Positions 1-9,339 of a DNA stretch of 35,569 bases are shown in pieces. Position 1 is the first letter of the stretch, and every line of letters begins with the position of its first letter. A program made the position numbers and the translations under genes. Origin of the DNA: Bacteroidota bacterium (GTDB lineage: Bacteria > Bacteroidota > Bacteroidia > Bacteroidales > UBA4417); NCBI GenBank assembly GCA_020048595.1, contig JAIFMH010000378.1, positions 1 through 35,569 of the forward strand, written 5' to 3'. The notes under the pieces were generated by a model. The model saw only the letters and a list, made by a program, of their open reading frames with translations. It was not told the DNA's origin and did no database searches.

Positions 1-1781
1 TCTTCCTTATCAAAATCATTGCCTGTAACAGCTTTGTAAATGGCAACATAATTATCAACATGACCGGGAACTTTACCTGGTTCGGCATGGGTATGGTTAT
101 CTTCGGGTTCCACATCATTCCAGGGCAATTTACACAATCCCTGTAACCCGAACCAGGTGCGGAACATCGGGAAATAATGCAATGCTTCAGCTTTTTTCTC
201 AAAAGTAGGAATCTGGTTATTTACCATATCCATAAATATCAGCCAGGCTTCGTCGTGCTGCGGACCCTTATTGGTCATAGCATAACCGCCTTGCTGCGCA
301 AGCGACTCCTTGGAAACATATTGTGAATACTCGAGGCCTTTGTTTTCCATACCTATATCCTGCATGAAACCTGCATCACCCCAGCCTTTAGCTGCAAACA
401 ATTCTTTCATTTTATGAACACCAAGTCCGGCAATTTTACCGAACCCTTCACCACGGGAAACCAGATGAAGGAGTTCCATGGCTGTATCGGCATTGCCAAA
501 GTTCAGTTTCATTCCACCGGTACGTTCCTCATTTAAAATACCATTTTCGTAACATTCCATTAAGAATCCAAGAATAGTTCCCCATGAGATGGTACAAATA
601 CCGTATGTATCGCAGTAGAAATTCGATTCTATTGTAAAATCAGGATTAAAGATTCCCGCGATAGATCCCAGTGATGAAGTGGATTCATATTCGGGTCCGT
701 CGACAATAACTTTTGATCCTTTATAAGGGCCGGAACGCAGTTCATAATTATCAACTCCTTTGGCACAGGCCATGTTACAACCTATCCAGCAGCCATCAGG
801 CACACCTTGTGTGAAATACGATTTCCAAACATCGCCTGAAATCTTTACAGCATCAGGATGACTCCCGAATTTGAAATTATTAACCGGCAAAAGATCATAA
901 TCGTTCATTACCAATGTAAGGTGAGCTGTGCCTTTGCTGCGCATTTCGCATTGCTTGTCGTCGAGTTCGCGCATTTCACGGTTAAAGATTTTACCTCTTT
1001 CCATGATAGCCTGCAAGTCGATAACGCCATTGCGATTACCGGTAACACCTTTAGTATGAGCCACAACAGCTTTAATTCGTTTATCACGGAGAACCGTTCC
1101 AATTCCACCACGTCCGGCTTGTTTCAAACGCACCAGTTTACGTTTCGAATCAAAGAAACTGAAATTAAGCATACCGATAAGTGAGTTATCGGCCGCAGTA
1201 CCAGCTGATACTACCGAAACATTCATGCGGTCTTTTTCAGTTGAGGCTAGTGTTTCGGTCAGATACTCGGCCATTAAATGACTGTCGTTACTTTCGTCGG
1301 CTGCTTCATAAATTTCAACTACTTCGCGGGTTTCGTCAATTAACACAATTACATCCCTATCAGATTTGCCTTGCAGTTCGAGTGAATCGAATCCGGCAAA
1401 TTTCATGAAAGGGCCGAAAAATCCACCAACATTACTATCGACAGGGATGTCAGTTTGTGGTGAGATGGTAACAACCAGCGATTTCCCTGTACCTGAATAC
1501 TGAGTAATGCCACAAATAGGGCCGGTATTGATAACAATTTCATTTTCCGGATCGTTCCATCTTGTATCAGGTTGGGTGGCATCCCACAGCAGTTTCAGCC
1601 CGAAGCCTTTTCCGCCGGTAAATTTTGCCTTCATTTGTGCTGATACAGGTTTTTCCTTGATCTCACCGCTGCCAACATTAACATATAGCGTGCGGTTGTT
1701 GTAGCCTTTTTCGATTGGGGCCCATGTATACTTGTACGAAAACAAGAGTTTGTGGGTGTTTTGAAAATTTTCTAAGCTCAT
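1..1781 (-). CDS. Aldehyde:ferredoxin oxidoreductase family (tungsten enzyme, possibly BamB-like), C-terminus truncated by the window edge
   Basis: Manual translation of the - strand from ATG at 1781 is open to position 1: MSLENFQNTHKLLFSYKYTWAPIEKGYNNRTLYVNVGSGEIKEKPVSAQMKAKFTGGKGFGLKLLWDATQPDTRWNDPENEIVINTGPICGITQYSGTGKSLVVTISPQTDIPVDSNVGGFFGPFMKFAGFDSLELQGKS... with AOR-type GGKGFG, FGPFMKFAGFDSLELQGKS and a Cys cluster DGCWIGCNMACAKG. Not in the supplied ORF track because the stop codon is outside the window. Confidence 0.9.
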   Translation of the reverse strand, partial: MSLENFQNTHKLLFSYKYTWAPIEKGYNNRTLYVNVGSGEIKEKPVSAQMKAKFTGGKGFGLKLLWDATQPDTRWNDPENEIVINTGPICGITQYSGTGKSLVVTISPQTDIPVDSNVGGFFGPFMKFAGFDSLELQGKSDRDVIVLIDETREVVEIYEAADESNDSHLMAEYLTETLASTEKDRMNVSVVSAGTAADNSLIGMLNFSFFDSKRKLVRLKQAGRGGIGTVLRDKRIKAVVAHTKGVTGNRNGVIDLQAIMERGKIFNREMRELDDKQCEMRSKGTAHLTLVMNDYDLLPVNNFKFGSHPDAVKISGDVWKSYFTQGVPDGCWIGCNMACAKGVDNYELRSGPYKGSKVIVDGPEYESTSSLGSIAGIFNPDFTIESNFYCDTYGICTISWGTILGFLMECYENGILNEERTGGMKLNFGNADTAMELLHLVSRGEGFGKIAGLGVHKMKELFAAKGWGDAGFMQDIGMENKGLEYSQYVSKESLAQQGGYAMTNKGPQHDEAWLIFMDMVNNQIPTFEKKAEALHYFPMFRTWFGLQGLCKLPWNDVEPEDNHTHAEPGKVPGHVDNYVAIYKAVTGNDFDKE

Positions 1782-2168
1782 ATTCTGGGGTTTGTTTCTA
1801 TCTGTTAATCGATTCACAAAAGTATAAAATGGGATTGATCTGCCAAGTAATTTGGTTGAAAATTACGATATGAAAATTTTCAGTAATCGGTTAGCGTTGA
1901 AACACCTGTTTTTGTTGTATATGTCAATGTATTTATAACAAAAAAATGGAATGAAATCAGAACTTAAACGGATGAAAATTTATTTGCAGCTATCAGATTT
2001 GATCAGAAACCACCAGAATAGTGCTCAGACAGTAAGCTAAACAGAATAGATATGAAGGTTTTGCTTCAGAGATATAAGATTATAAATCAAAATCCTGATA
2101 GGTGCTACTTGCAATCGAAATGCAATTCCATGACCTGGTAATTCGAATCGAATTGCGAATAACAAAAT

Positions 2169-2900
2169 CTACTTCCCGGCTGCCATATTTCCGGTTCCAG
2201 TTTCACTTTTAATTTTAATAGCTGCAAAAAACTCCATTACAATACGCTCATGAAAAAAAGAATACAACCTTCGGTCGCGGAGCTTCGATTTGCATTTGTA
2301 CCGCGTAAGCTGAGTGATTTCTGTAAATCCTTCAGGAGTAGAAGTTAAGGTAAACTTTTGCGTCCCTTTTGTACTGCCATGGTCCATATAGCAATATTCA
2401 ATTTCCTTGCGGTCATGATCAAGTTTTGTTACTTCCATTGCAACAGCGAGGTTTTTTATACCGTTTAACACCCGCAGATTAAAGAACAAAATCTGACCTT
2501 CTTCAATACCATCATACGATTCATTCTGGTAAAGAAAATTATTGAATTTTTTGGAATATAATAATCCGAAAGTGACTATACGTCCGTCAAATTCCTCACT
2601 TGGCGACTGGTGAATCAGGTTATCCCAAACCACATCAATATCCTGCCTGATGAGCTGCGACTTATTAAACATTTTAAAAGTGCCTGAATCCGGAGAATTA
2701 TAGCAAACAGGATTCATATCACCAAAAGTCCGTATACCAAAGTTCTTTTGCCGGGATATAAGTTTACGTACTTGCTTATTCTGTATCCGGCGAAAGTCAA
2801 CGGAATCGATAGGTACCGGCTCGTAAACGGATGAAAATCCTGTAAAACAAACAGATAAAAAGATAAGTAGAAGCAGTAAATGCGAGTGATGCCTTGCCAT
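2169..2900 (-). CDS. Secreted hypothetical protein, 243 aa
   Basis: ORF with N-terminal signal-like hydrophobic stretch (HHSHLLLLLIFLSVCFTGFSS); good Bacteroidota-type promoter upstream; no family recognised with confidence. Confidence 0.7.
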   Translation of the reverse strand: MARHHSHLLLLLIFLSVCFTGFSSVYEPVPIDSVDFRRIQNKQVRKLISRQKNFGIRTFGDMNPVCYNSPDSGTFKMFNKSQLIRQDIDVVWDNLIHQSPSEEFDGRIVTFGLLYSKKFNNFLYQNESYDGIEEGQILFFNLRVLNGIKNLAVAMEVTKLDHDRKEIEYCYMDHGSTKGTQKFTLTSTPEGFTEITQLTRYKCKSKLRDRRLYSFFHERIVMEFFAAIKIKSETGTGNMAAGK

Positions 2901-2997
2901 TATTTGATTTTTTGATACAAAAGGAATTATGCCCGCTTTGCAGTGATCGGGTCAAAGTTAAAACATGAAATGCCGGAAGATTCTTTGTTTCAGAAAA

Positions 2998-3028
2998 CAA
3001 ATATAGGCAAGTGAATATTACTGACAAA
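2998..3028 (-). promoter_or_regulatory. Candidate Bacteroidota promoter for the 2169-2900 gene
   Basis: On the - strand: TTTG (3028-3025), 19 nt spacer, TATATTTG (3005-2998), matching the -33 TTTG / -7 TAnnTTTG consensus. Confidence 0.5.
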
Positions 3029-3266
3029 ATAATATTTTACACATAGTTTATTTCCAGCGTTTCAGATGTGAGAAATTGATTTAATTATGCATCAAACCGA
3101 CCAAATGTTTTGCAATGATAAAGCAGGGCAATACTATACATGTATATTTAAAGCATACAACTGAAAGCGTTTGGCTTGCATCATTTACAGTATGCCATAT
3201 AATGTAATATTTACATATGATGGAGTTATTTCAAGTAATATAGAAAAGAATAAATTTTTTATTGAA

Positions 3267-3299
3267 TTGCAAGATCTGATATTATTTATAATAGCTTTG
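3267..3299 (+). promoter_or_regulatory. Candidate promoter for the 3422-11031 operon
   Basis: TTG (3267-3269), 22 nt, TAGCTTTG (3292-3299); about 120 nt upstream of the first ORF. Confidence 0.35.
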
Positions 3300-3421
3300 C
3301 AATTATGTTTTACGACTCCAAATGATGGAGATTGTGCTTCATTCACAGGATTGGTATTTGCGCCACATCTTCTAATATAAGGACTAAAACTCCGGAAAAA
3401 TAATTTATTTCAATTCCTCAA

Positions 3422-4138
3422 ATGATTGCCGCACGAATGACTTTACTTGCCCGCTCTGTAATATTGATTATACTGGTTGTGGTTTCAACAACAGCTATCG
3501 CACAAGCACCTTCTGATAATTATGACCCGGTATATGGTTTTGATCCTTTGTTATACAATGGCCGGATGTACTATTTTTATCCTCAACCGGGTACGGGAGG
3601 CAACCAATATTTACAAGATGAATTTGATACCCAGGGATCGATCACATTACGTGGTGTTACTTACACAAATCAGAACATAAACTATGATATTTACAATCAA
3701 CAGCTTGTACTTAAATATAAAGATGCCATAGGATCGACAAAACTTATTGAGATTTCTCTTGCCTGGCTTGAATCTTTTACTTTAAACGGTTTCCCTTTCG
3801 AGTGTATAGACGAAGGCAACTCAAACAAGCGTATTTACCAGGTACTGGGCAGTGGAAGCAAAAAAATCCTGTATCATTATCAAAAGGATTTGTTGCTGCA
3901 TTCCCAAACAATCTCCGGACTGTATTACTTTTCGAAAACGATCAGGGAAAAGTATGTTTATATTGATAACCGGAGTGTAAAATTTACAAATAACAACAGC
4001 TTCATTTCTGATTTCAGTCCGTCAGATCAGGTATTAATTAAGAAGTACCTCCGCAAACAAAATATTAATGTAAAAAAAGCGAACGATCTTATTCTTACCG
4101 ATTTAATCAACTATTGCAAATCTCTTGACGGACAGTGA
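3422..4138 (+). CDS. Secreted hypothetical protein, first gene of the TonB receptor/DUF4249 operon
   Basis: 238 aa ORF with signal peptide (LLARSVILIILVVVSTTAIAQA); stop overlaps the start of the TonB receptor gene (GTGA). Confidence 0.85.
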   Translation: MIAARMTLLARSVILIILVVVSTTAIAQAPSDNYDPVYGFDPLLYNGRMYYFYPQPGTGGNQYLQDEFDTQGSITLRGVTYTNQNINYDIYNQQLVLKYKDAIGSTKLIEISLAWLESFTLNGFPFECIDEGNSNKRIYQVLGSGSKKILYHYQKDLLLHSQTISGLYYFSKTIREKYVYIDNRSVKFTNNNSFISDFSPSDQVLIKKYLRKQNINVKKANDLILTDLINYCKSLDGQ

Positions 4139-6909
4139 AAAACTTATTTATATCCTTTCTTCTCCTCCTGCTTTCGGTTACTTTATCTGCTCAGAAGCAA
4201 AGTACAGTAATTTCCTGCCATGTAAACGATGTTCCGTTCAGTGAGTTTTGCAGTCTGATTGCAAAACAAACTTCAGTGAAGGTTTTTTACCAGGAAAAAT
4301 GGATCAATCAATTGAAAGTCACCCTTAATGCCGATAGCATAACACCTCTTTTGGCTATAACCCAGGTGTTGAAAGGAACAGGCCTCGAAGTATCGGTCTG
4401 GCACGGCAACCTTATGGTACTTCCAGGGGAGAAACTTATCCCCTCACTACCTTCCTATATAACAAATACAAATACTACCGCTAACACTGAAGGCGGTCCG
4501 GATGGGCTCACTGAAAGTGAAGAAAAGTATATCACCGGTCGTCAGCCTAATGCAACGCAAACCATTTTAATTGGACGTAAAGGAGCTTCCATAACAGGAA
4601 CAAAAGCTAAATTGTCGGGTCGGATTATGGATGAAGAAACCGGGGAGCCTATCCTTTATGCCACAATTTTTATTGAAGAAACAAAAACCGGGGCGGTATC
4701 CGATGCCAATGGATTTGTTTCCATTTCGCTAAAGCCCGGAATGTATAATGTACAGGCCGAATACCAGGGTTACGCAAAGAAAAAGTATCAGTTTGATGTT
4801 TTATCAGATGGTAATTTTACTATTACCATGAAAAAATCTTTTATACAAATGCAGGAAGTGGTTGTTTACGGCGACCGCCAGATGAGTATGAAATTAAAAG
4901 ATCCGGGACTTGAAAAACTATCGGTGAAAGCAATCCGGTCAATACCCATGATGCTTGGCGAAAGGGATATTTTGAAAGTATCGCAGATGCTGCCTGGGAT
5001 TGTAAGCGTGGGCGAAGGATCAGCCGGAATAAATGTAAGAGGTGGCAGTTCTGACCAAAATGCGTTCTATCTCAACAAGATTCCTATTTACAACACATCG
5101 CATTTATTTGGATTCTTCCCGGCTTTTAATTCCGATATCATCAAGGATTTCTCTGTTTATAAAGGCCTGATCCCTGCAAAATATGGCGGGCGTTTATCAT
5201 CCGTTTTTAATATCGTTTCCCGCCAGGGAAACAGAAAACGGTTCATGGCTCGCGGTGGAATAAGTCCTATCTCGGCAAACATTGTACTTGAAGGACCCAT
5301 TAAAAAAGATGTCAGCTCAATACTAATAAGTGCCCGGTCGTCCTACTCCGATTGGATGCTGCAAAAAATAAAGGATCCTGTTATCAGGGCAAGTAATGCA
5401 GCATTCAGTGATTTTTCTGCTTCAGTAAATTATGATCTGAGTAAAACTCAAATTTCGGCATTTGCTTATTACAGCAAGGATAGATTTAAATTATCAGATA
5501 TAAACGAGTATGAATATTCTAATGGCGGCGTTTCTTTAAATTTCAGTCATAATTACAGTTCTTCGCTGCATGCCGAATATGCCATTATCGGGTCAAAATA
5601 TTCATTCACCACCATTGATAAACAGGAAGTTTCATCAGCCTATGCCCATACCTATAATATTGGACAGCTTGAAGCACGCGCTGATTTCGATCATGCAACC
5701 GGAGATAAAAATACGCTTGAATATGGCGCGGATATCATCTATTATGCTCTTGACAGAGGCACTATCAATCCGTATGGAGCGGCATCGTTACGACTACCGG
5801 TAAAACTGGGTGAGGAGCAAGCCTATGAAAGCTCGCTTTACATCTCCGACAATTACGATTTGCTCCCATGGCTGAACGTGAGCGCAGGGATCAGGTATTC
5901 TATGTTTACTCCTACCGGACCAAAAACGGTATATACCTATCGCCCTGATGCAGAAATGATTGCTGAAAACGTGACCGATTCCATTGTTTTTGGCAACAAC
6001 AAGCCTATTAAATGGTATGGTTCTCCACAGATAAGAGCAGCCGTTAATATGGAAACTGACCCTAATGGTTCCATAAAAATCAGCTTCAGCCAGATGAGCC
6101 AGAACCTTTTCATGTTGAACAACACGATTTCAATTTCACCGAACACCCAATGGAAACTGGCCGATTATCACATTGCGCCATCCAACAGCAACCAACTATC
6201 GCTGGGTGTTTTCCGCACAACACGCAAAGGTTTCCTGGAATCTTCATTAGAAGTATTTTATAAATACACAACCGATTATCCTGAATTTAAGGATGGCGCT
6301 GACTTTTTAAATAATCCAAATCTCGAGACAGCAATTTTACAGGGAACACAAAAAGCTTATGGAATTGAGTTTTTCCTGAAACGCAGTTCAAAGAAACTTG
6401 AAGGGTGGTTATCCTATACCTATTCCCGCTCTATTGTTCAGGTTGACGGCGGAGAAGATTGGAACAGTATAAACGGTGGAATTAGTTATCCGGCAAATCA
6501 TGATATTCCGCATTCGTTGAATTTAGTACTCAGTTATCACATTACAAGGCGACTCATCTTTTCATCCATAGTAACCTACCAAACCGGAAAACCTGTCACT
6601 TATCCGGTATCGGTATATTACATTGAGGGATTGCCATATCTCGATTATTCAGCGCGAAATGCGTACAGGATACCTGACTATTTCCGTACCGACGCCTCTT
6701 TAACCATCGAAGGCAACCTGAAGAAACGTAAATTACTGCACTCATCCATTATTCTGAGTGCATACAATGTAACAGGTCGTCAAAATCCTTACACTGTATT
6801 TTTCAAGACTGACAACGGGAACATCTACAGCTATCAATACTCAGTAATAGGAGTACCAATTTTTACAATAACATGGCTCTTTAAACTTGGGAACTATGCT
6901 ACTGATTAG
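4135..6909 (+). CDS. TonB-dependent receptor with N-terminal STN-like domain, carboxypeptidase-regulatory-like domain, plug and beta-barrel
   Basis: 924 aa; signal peptide (LFISFLLLLLSVTLSAQ), STN-like HVNDVPFSEFCSLIAKQTSVKVFYQ..., CarboxypepD_reg-like LSGRIMDEETGEPILYATIFIEETKTGAVSDANGFVSISLKPGMYNVQAEYQGY, plug GINVRGGSSDQNAFYLNKIPIYNTSHLFGFFPAFNSDIIKDFSVYKGLIPAKYGGRLSSVFNIVSRQG. Start is GTG. Confidence 0.95.
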   Translation: MKNLFISFLLLLLSVTLSAQKQSTVISCHVNDVPFSEFCSLIAKQTSVKVFYQEKWINQLKVTLNADSITPLLAITQVLKGTGLEVSVWHGNLMVLPGEKLIPSLPSYITNTNTTANTEGGPDGLTESEEKYITGRQPNATQTILIGRKGASITGTKAKLSGRIMDEETGEPILYATIFIEETKTGAVSDANGFVSISLKPGMYNVQAEYQGYAKKKYQFDVLSDGNFTITMKKSFIQMQEVVVYGDRQMSMKLKDPGLEKLSVKAIRSIPMMLGERDILKVSQMLPGIVSVGEGSAGINVRGGSSDQNAFYLNKIPIYNTSHLFGFFPAFNSDIIKDFSVYKGLIPAKYGGRLSSVFNIVSRQGNRKRFMARGGISPISANIVLEGPIKKDVSSILISARSSYSDWMLQKIKDPVIRASNAAFSDFSASVNYDLSKTQISAFAYYSKDRFKLSDINEYEYSNGGVSLNFSHNYSSSLHAEYAIIGSKYSFTTIDKQEVSSAYAHTYNIGQLEARADFDHATGDKNTLEYGADIIYYALDRGTINPYGAASLRLPVKLGEEQAYESSLYISDNYDLLPWLNVSAGIRYSMFTPTGPKTVYTYRPDAEMIAENVTDSIVFGNNKPIKWYGSPQIRAAVNMETDPNGSIKISFSQMSQNLFMLNNTISISPNTQWKLADYHIAPSNSNQLSLGVFRTTRKGFLESSLEVFYKYTTDYPEFKDGADFLNNPNLETAILQGTQKAYGIEFFLKRSSKKLEGWLSYTYSRSIVQVDGGEDWNSINGGISYPANHDIPHSLNLVLSYHITRRLIFSSIVTYQTGKPVTYPVSVYYIEGLPYLDYSARNAYRIPDYFRTDASLTIEGNLKKRKLLHSSIILSAYNVTGRQNPYTVFFKTDNGNIYSYQYSVIGVPIFTITWLFKLGNYATD

Positions 6910-8062
6910 ACTTACACTCATATTCTTGCTTTTACCGCTGATATTTACAGCTTGTATTAAGTCGTATCAGCCTGAAATTACCGGCAGTGATGTAAGTAAA
7001 TATGTGGTTTCGGGACAGATAACTAACCTTAACAGCATTCAAACCGTTACCATTTCAATGACTTCATCAATCAATGAACTTGAGGCAATACCTGTTACCG
7101 GATGTACTGTGATTATATCAGATGATCAGGGACACGAATTCCCGATGATTTATTCAGAAAATGGAAATTACACCGGCCAGATTGATCAACAATATCTTAT
7201 CCCCGGAAATTCATTTAAAGTTGACATTCTCACTTCGGATGGAGATAAAATTGTTTCTGATTATGACCATCTTAGTTCCAGCCCGGCAATCGATTCCATA
7301 TATTTCATCAGAAAAGACCTGTCCACCGCTGATCCTTCGAAACCATTAAAAGGGATTCAGTTCTATATTGATCTTAAAGGTGATGTAACTGATAGTAAAT
7401 TTTACAGGTTCGAAGTGTTTGAAACATGGGAATATCACTCTGAATACCCTGTGGAATGGTTTTTTGCAGGAAAAATACAGCGTGCTCAACCAGCCGATTA
7501 TTCCCTCAGCATCTGTTGGTCAACCTTCCGGATTAATAACATCTATGCACTTACAACTGGAAAACTTTCGGAGAACAAATACAAGTTGTTCCCTCTCAAC
7601 TTTGTGGATAACAGGACTGACAGGCTGGTGTATGGTTACAGTTTGTTGGTAAACCAATACTCATTGAGTGAAGATGCTTATATTTACTGGAATCAGTTAC
7701 GTATTAACAGCACCAGCCAAGGCGGATTGTACGAAAGGCAACCCTTAGCGGTAAAAGGAAACCTGCGTAACCTCACACATCCGGATCAGGAAGTCCTGGG
7801 ATTTTTCGGTGTATCATCAGTTACAACTAAAAGAATTTTTGTACGAAATGTTGAAAATCTGGAGATGGAAAATACATCCCGCTGTGCAGAGCGCCCTCTG
7901 TTGAATCCTCAATTTCAGCTCTATAATTTAGATGCAAGCTTTTATCCCGTTTATTTAAAAGAGGACTCAGCCTACAATCCAACAATAATATTGGACAAAG
8001 GATGTGTTGATTGCCGGGCTTATAATGGAACAACAGTAAAACCTGATTTTTGGCCATGGTGA
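6896..8062 (+). CDS. DUF4249-family lipoprotein (copy 1)
   Basis: ATG at 6896 preferred over the TTG at 6887; lipobox LIFTAC; strongly similar to the downstream ORF; C-terminal CVDCRAYNGTTVKPDFWPW motif typical of DUF4249. Confidence 0.88.
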   Translation: MLLIRLTLIFLLLPLIFTACIKSYQPEITGSDVSKYVVSGQITNLNSIQTVTISMTSSINELEAIPVTGCTVIISDDQGHEFPMIYSENGNYTGQIDQQYLIPGNSFKVDILTSDGDKIVSDYDHLSSSPAIDSIYFIRKDLSTADPSKPLKGIQFYIDLKGDVTDSKFYRFEVFETWEYHSEYPVEWFFAGKIQRAQPADYSLSICWSTFRINNIYALTTGKLSENKYKLFPLNFVDNRTDRLVYGYSLLVNQYSLSEDAYIYWNQLRINSTSQGGLYERQPLAVKGNLRNLTHPDQEVLGFFGVSSVTTKRIFVRNVENLEMENTSRCAERPLLNPQFQLYNLDASFYPVYLKEDSAYNPTIILDKGCVDCRAYNGTTVKPDFWPW

Positions 8063-8171
8063 AATGAAGTATAAATCGTTTTCCTGCGCAGGAATTACAA
8101 ATAAAACAGACTCAGATTCTTAAATCGGAATCTCAATTTTAAATTAACCAGGCTGATTTTAGCTGAAAATT

Positions 8172-9338
8172 ATGAATAAGATTAAACTTGTATTTTTATT
8201 TTGGGTAACAGTCTTGATGATGACCTCCTGTTTCAAGGTATACGAACCAGAAATTGAAGGCAGTGACTTCAACAAACTTGTAGTTTCGGGCCAGGTTACC
8301 GACTTTGACGGAAATCAGACAATTACGATTTCAAAATCTTCATCAATAAATGTTCAGGAAGAGATTCCTGTTACCGGATGCACTGTTACCGTATTTGACG
8401 ATAAAGGCAATCAATTCCCTATGATTGATTCAAGTTCAGGCGGAAAGTATCGTGGCAGAATTGATGCCGGATATTTTACTACCGGCAGTTCCTTCAAAGT
8501 TGAAATTATAACACCCGCAGGAGATAAAATTATTTCTGATTTCGACCAGTTTAATGCTTGTCCGGAAATAGACTCTGTTTATTATCTGAGAAAAGATCTG
8601 CCTACAAATGATCCGGAACAATTTACGGAAGGGATACAGTTTTATATTGATCTGAACGGGGATAACTCTGATGGCAAATATTACAGATTTGAAGCAATTG
8701 AAACCTGGGAATACCATGCGCTGTATCCGATTGAATGGCTTTATAACGGATCAAAAGTTGTACAAATGTTTCCTCCTGATTTTTCAAAATATACCTGCTG
8801 GGCAACATTACCGGTTAAAAATATTTTTACGCTTTCAACTGAAAAACTTGCTGAGAATAAATACCAGCAACTTCCGCTTCATTTCGTTGATAATACTACT
8901 TCAAGGTTGCTTTATGGCTACAGCTTACTTTTAAAACAACATGCAATAAGTGAAACCGCACATAAATACTGGAGCCAGCTAAGTACTATCAGTGCTGAGG
9001 AAGGTGGACTTTATAACAGTCAGCCTCAGTCAATAAAAGGCAACCTGTATAATGTTACACACCCGGATGAAGTTGTACTTGGCTTTTTTGGAGTATCATC
9101 TGTTACATCCAAACGTATCTTCATTCACAACGTTGAAGACCTTGAAGTTGAATATCAGGTGCCTTGTAATCCTATCCCATTAGGTAAATGGGGCTTTGCG
9201 TCCTTTGTTCATTTGCCAAAACCACTGTACCTTGTTGGCGACTCACAAGGATGGCAGCCTTTCATTATGAATGCAGAATGTGTAGATTGTACCGCTACAA
9301 AGGGAGTTACTAAAAAACCTTATTTTTGGCCAAACTAA
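8172..9338 (+). CDS. DUF4249-family lipoprotein (copy 2)
   Basis: Lipobox VLMMTSC; shared blocks with copy 1 (IPVTGCTV, GIQFYIDL, ETWEYH, GFFGVSSVT.KRIF); C-terminal CVDCTATKGVTKKPYFWPN. Confidence 0.88.
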   Translation: MNKIKLVFLFWVTVLMMTSCFKVYEPEIEGSDFNKLVVSGQVTDFDGNQTITISKSSSINVQEEIPVTGCTVTVFDDKGNQFPMIDSSSGGKYRGRIDAGYFTTGSSFKVEIITPAGDKIISDFDQFNACPEIDSVYYLRKDLPTNDPEQFTEGIQFYIDLNGDNSDGKYYRFEAIETWEYHALYPIEWLYNGSKVVQMFPPDFSKYTCWATLPVKNIFTLSTEKLAENKYQQLPLHFVDNTTSRLLYGYSLLLKQHAISETAHKYWSQLSTISAEEGGLYNSQPQSIKGNLYNVTHPDEVVLGFFGVSSVTSKRIFIHNVEDLEVEYQVPCNPIPLGKWGFASFVHLPKPLYLVGDSQGWQPFIMNAECVDCTATKGVTKKPYFWPN

Positions 9339-9339
9339 T

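Noticed and set aside
858-1704. ORFs 858-1184 +, 1181-1408 +, 1507-1704 + and 908-1111 -
   Set aside because: They lie antisense to, or in an alternative frame of, the AOR-family gene, which is continuous on the - strand; no recognisable protein features.
2140-2154. Short inverted repeat AATTCG-aat-CGAATT downstream of the 2169-2900 gene
   Set aside because: Only 6-bp AT-rich arms and no U-tract; too weak to call as a terminator or site.
2797-3027. 76-aa - strand ORF overlapping the start of the secreted orphan
   Set aside because: Alternative frame across the promoter and signal peptide of 2169-2900; no independent support.
3171-3380. 69-aa ORF upstream of the 3422 operon
   Set aside because: Overlaps the candidate operon promoter (TAGCTTTG 3292-3299), starts from a weak context and shows no protein-family character.
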